A stretch of DNA of 24,165 nt from Candidatus Zhuqueibacterota bacterium RBG_16_48_16. GTDB lineage: Bacteria > Zhuqueibacterota > Zhuqueibacteria > Residuimicrobiales > Sediminimicrobiaceae. Position 1 is the stretch's first letter. Each line of letters starts with the position of its first letter. The stretch is from assembly GCA_001771235.1 (NCBI GenBank), contig METF01000308.1:347-24511 (forward strand), read 5' to 3'. Under the pieces are notes generated by a model. The model saw nothing but the letters and a program-made list of their open reading frames with translations, did no database searches and was not told where the DNA came from. The translations under genes were made by a program, and so were the position numbers. Shown one piece after another: positions 23,089 to 24,165 of the stretch.

Positions 23089-23119
23089 TTTGATTTTTAT
23101 CTTTGTTCTTATAAATTTG
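23089..23119 (+). promoter_or_regulatory. Bacteroidetes-type promoter upstream of nrdR
   Basis: TTTG (23089-23092), then 19 bases, then TAAATTTG (23112-23119) fits the Bacteroidetes primary-sigma consensus TTTG-N19-21-TAnnTTTG with no mismatch. It could also be read as TTGATT-16-TAAATT in sigma70 terms. It lies 77 bases upstream of the nrdR ATG. Confidence 0.55.
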
Positions 23120-23131
23120 TACCGTTTAAAG

Positions 23132-23157
23132 ATCATCCGATCCGTTGATTGGATGAT
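23132..23157 (+). promoter_or_regulatory. Strong hairpin in the nrdR 5' leader
   Basis: ATCATCCGATC (23132-23142) pairs with GATTGGATGAT (23147-23157), 11 bp with one G-U and a CGTT loop. No T-tract follows on either strand, so it is not a canonical terminator. It lies just downstream of the predicted promoter, inside the 5' untranslated region of nrdR, and may be an operator or mRNA structure. Confidence 0.45.
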
Positions 23158-23195
23158 GAGCTGTAGTCACAAAAGCGGAAAAGATCTTTAATTCG

Positions 23196-23642
23196 ATGAG
23201 ATGTCCTTTTTGCAGCTTTCACGATACGAAGGTCATCGATTCCCGAACGCGCGATGGCGCTCGGACGATCAGGCGGCGCCGTGAATGTCAAAAATGCAGA
23301 AGACGCTTTACGACCCGCGAGACGGTCGATGATATTCCTCTGTATGTGGTTAAACAGGATGGAGCAAGGGAGGAATTCGATCGACAAAAAATCATCAGAT
23401 CCATGCAGATGGCTTGCACCAAGAGACCTGTATCCGTTTCCACGATCGAGGACATTGCGACGCGCCTGGAATTTGAGTTTAGAGATCAAGGGCTGGAAGA
23501 GATCGAATCCAGCAAAATTGGCGAAAGAATTATGGATGAGTTAAAGCAGTTAGACGATATTGCGTATGTGAGGTTTGCATCGGTTTACAGGAACTTTCAA
23601 GTCAAAGAAGAATTTCTAAGCGAATTAAAACAACTCAAATAA
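23196..23642 (+). CDS. nrdR: Transcriptional repressor NrdR
   Basis: Nucleotide-sensing repressor of ribonucleotide reductase genes. It has 148 residues, the usual size. The zinc ribbon uses Cys3, Cys6, Cys31 and Cys34 (MRCPFC, CQKC), followed by RRRFTTRE. The ATP-cone domain spans about 46-136, with VVKQDGAREEFDRQKIIRSMQMA and IGERIMDELKQLDDIAYVRFASVYR. No NrdR box pair was noticed upstream of it or elsewhere in the window. Adjacency to glyA and rpiB is a recurrent arrangement in bacteria. Confidence 0.97.
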   Translation: MRCPFCSFHDTKVIDSRTRDGARTIRRRRECQKCRRRFTTRETVDDIPLYVVKQDGAREEFDRQKIIRSMQMACTKRPVSVSTIEDIATRLEFEFRDQGLEEIESSKIGERIMDELKQLDDIAYVRFASVYRNFQVKEEFLSELKQLK

Positions 23643-23699
23643 CGATTAAAATAATATTTCCAGCCGCGTAGTCAGCCTCATCCATTCTGTCTTTTTCAC

Positions 23700-23730
23700 T
23701 TCGCTTTTACCCATTTTTTGGATAATTTCG
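23700..23730 (+). promoter_or_regulatory. Weak Bacteroidetes-type promoter candidate upstream of rnfC
   Basis: TTCG (23700-23703), 19 bases, then TAATTTCG (23723-23730) fits TTTG-N19-TAnnTTTG with one T-to-C change in each box. Downstream, at 23774-23819, three segments CCGT, TACGG and CCGTA could form mutually exclusive stems in the leader. This is a suggestion only; the rest of the 234-base gap shows nothing clear. Confidence 0.25.
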
Positions 23731-23876
23731 CGTTTTCGATTTTTTCGCTGTGCAATCCTATGCGAGTGAATTGCCGTTGATGTGCGCAGAAGCTACGGAA
23801 AGAGTGTGCCAAGACCGTACGTCCGGAAGCAGTAAATTTGTGAATGCTTTTTCGATGAAATTGAATGGAGATTGAT

Positions 23877-24165
23877 TTGGCTAGCTTTAAGCTGCGAACA
23901 TTTCACGGCGGAATTCATCCGCCCGAATCGAAACTCACGGCAGCAAAACACATAGAAAAATGTCCTCTTCCGCAGGTCGTTATCATTCCGATTCAGCAAC
24001 ACATCGGGGCGCCCTCAGAACCCGTTGTCGAAAAAGGCCAATCCGTCAAAGCCGGCGATCCGGTCAGCCGGAGCCAGGGATTCGTATCCGTGCCGTCACA
24101 TGCATCCATTTCGGGAACGGTCAAGAGCATTGAAAATCGTCCTCACCCGTTAGGCCCCAACGTCC
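23877..24165 (+). CDS. rnfC: Electron transport complex subunit RnfC, N-terminal part (runs off window)
   Basis: RnfC is the iron-sulfur, flavin-linked subunit of the Rnf complex, which couples ferredoxin:NAD oxidoreduction to ion pumping across the membrane. Ninety-six codons are visible. The start is TTG 23877, with GGAG 6 bases upstream (MASFKLRTFHGGIHPPESK). The conserved N-terminal segment shows GGIHPPESK, LPQVVIIPIQQHIGAPSEPVV and the lipoyl-like turn VPSHASISGTVKSIE. The cysteine clusters and NADH/FMN domains lie beyond the window. rnfD, G, E, A and B probably follow (inference). The 234-base gap after nrdR suggests a separate promoter. Confidence 0.9.
   Translation, partial: MASFKLRTFHGGIHPPESKLTAAKHIEKCPLPQVVIIPIQQHIGAPSEPVVEKGQSVKAGDPVSRSQGFVSVPSHASISGTVKSIENRPHPLGPNV

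Overview
The window is a bacterial chromosome segment. About 16.8 kb of it is one almost uninterrupted, all-plus-strand ribosomal protein supercluster: the 3' part of tuf, then the S10 block (rpsJ-rplC-rplD-rplW-rplB-rpsS-rplV-rpsC-rplP-rpmC-rpsQ), the spc block (rplN-rplX-rplE-rpsN-rpsH-rplF-rplR-rpsE-rpmD-rplO-secY-adk-map-infA-rpmJ) and the alpha block (rpsM-rpsK-rpsD-rpoA-rplQ). A textbook intrinsic terminator at 16799-16833 closes it. No rRNA, tRNA, CRISPR array, transposase or phage gene was seen.

Lineage (inference): a Gram-negative relative of the Fibrobacteres-Chlorobi-Bacteroidetes assemblage, for example a KSB1- or Calditrichota-like lineage, rather than Bacteroidetes proper. Supporting signs are the insertion in GlyA just after the PLP lysine region, an L2 with DHPMGGGEG, a long Lys/Glu tail on L17, a FadL/PorV-like outer membrane protein, a DNRLRE-domain lipoprotein, and a promoter upstream of nrdR that exactly fits the Bacteroidetes TTTG-N19-TAnnTTTG form. 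Against Bacteroidetes proper, most genes have good Shine-Dalgarno sequences. TTG start codons are unusually common, even in ribosomal protein genes.

After the terminator comes a 372-base gene-free stretch holding a 15-bp inverted repeat 116 bases apart. Then comes a cell-envelope group: a DNRLRE-repeat lipoprotein (17150-18337), a beta-barrel protein (18366-19580) 28 bases behind it, and, from its own promoter-like site, a TPR lipoprotein (19779-21059). These three are the least characterised genes here and may form a surface assembly or secretion unit.

A palindromic repeat element (about 21069-21208) separates this group from rpiB-glyA-nrdR, a gene set often found together that joins pentose phosphate, one-carbon and ribonucleotide reductase control. 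The window ends in the first 96 codons of rnfC, the start of a likely Rnf ion-pumping complex operon.

Non-coding signals of interest are: a 101-nt, 9-nt-periodic palindromic repeat relic inside the spc operon between rpmD and rplO; a structured rplX-rplE junction where the E. coli S8 operator lies; the palindrome before rpiB; a hairpin and Bacteroidetes-type promoter before nrdR; and a sharp codon-usage change between tuf and rpsJ.
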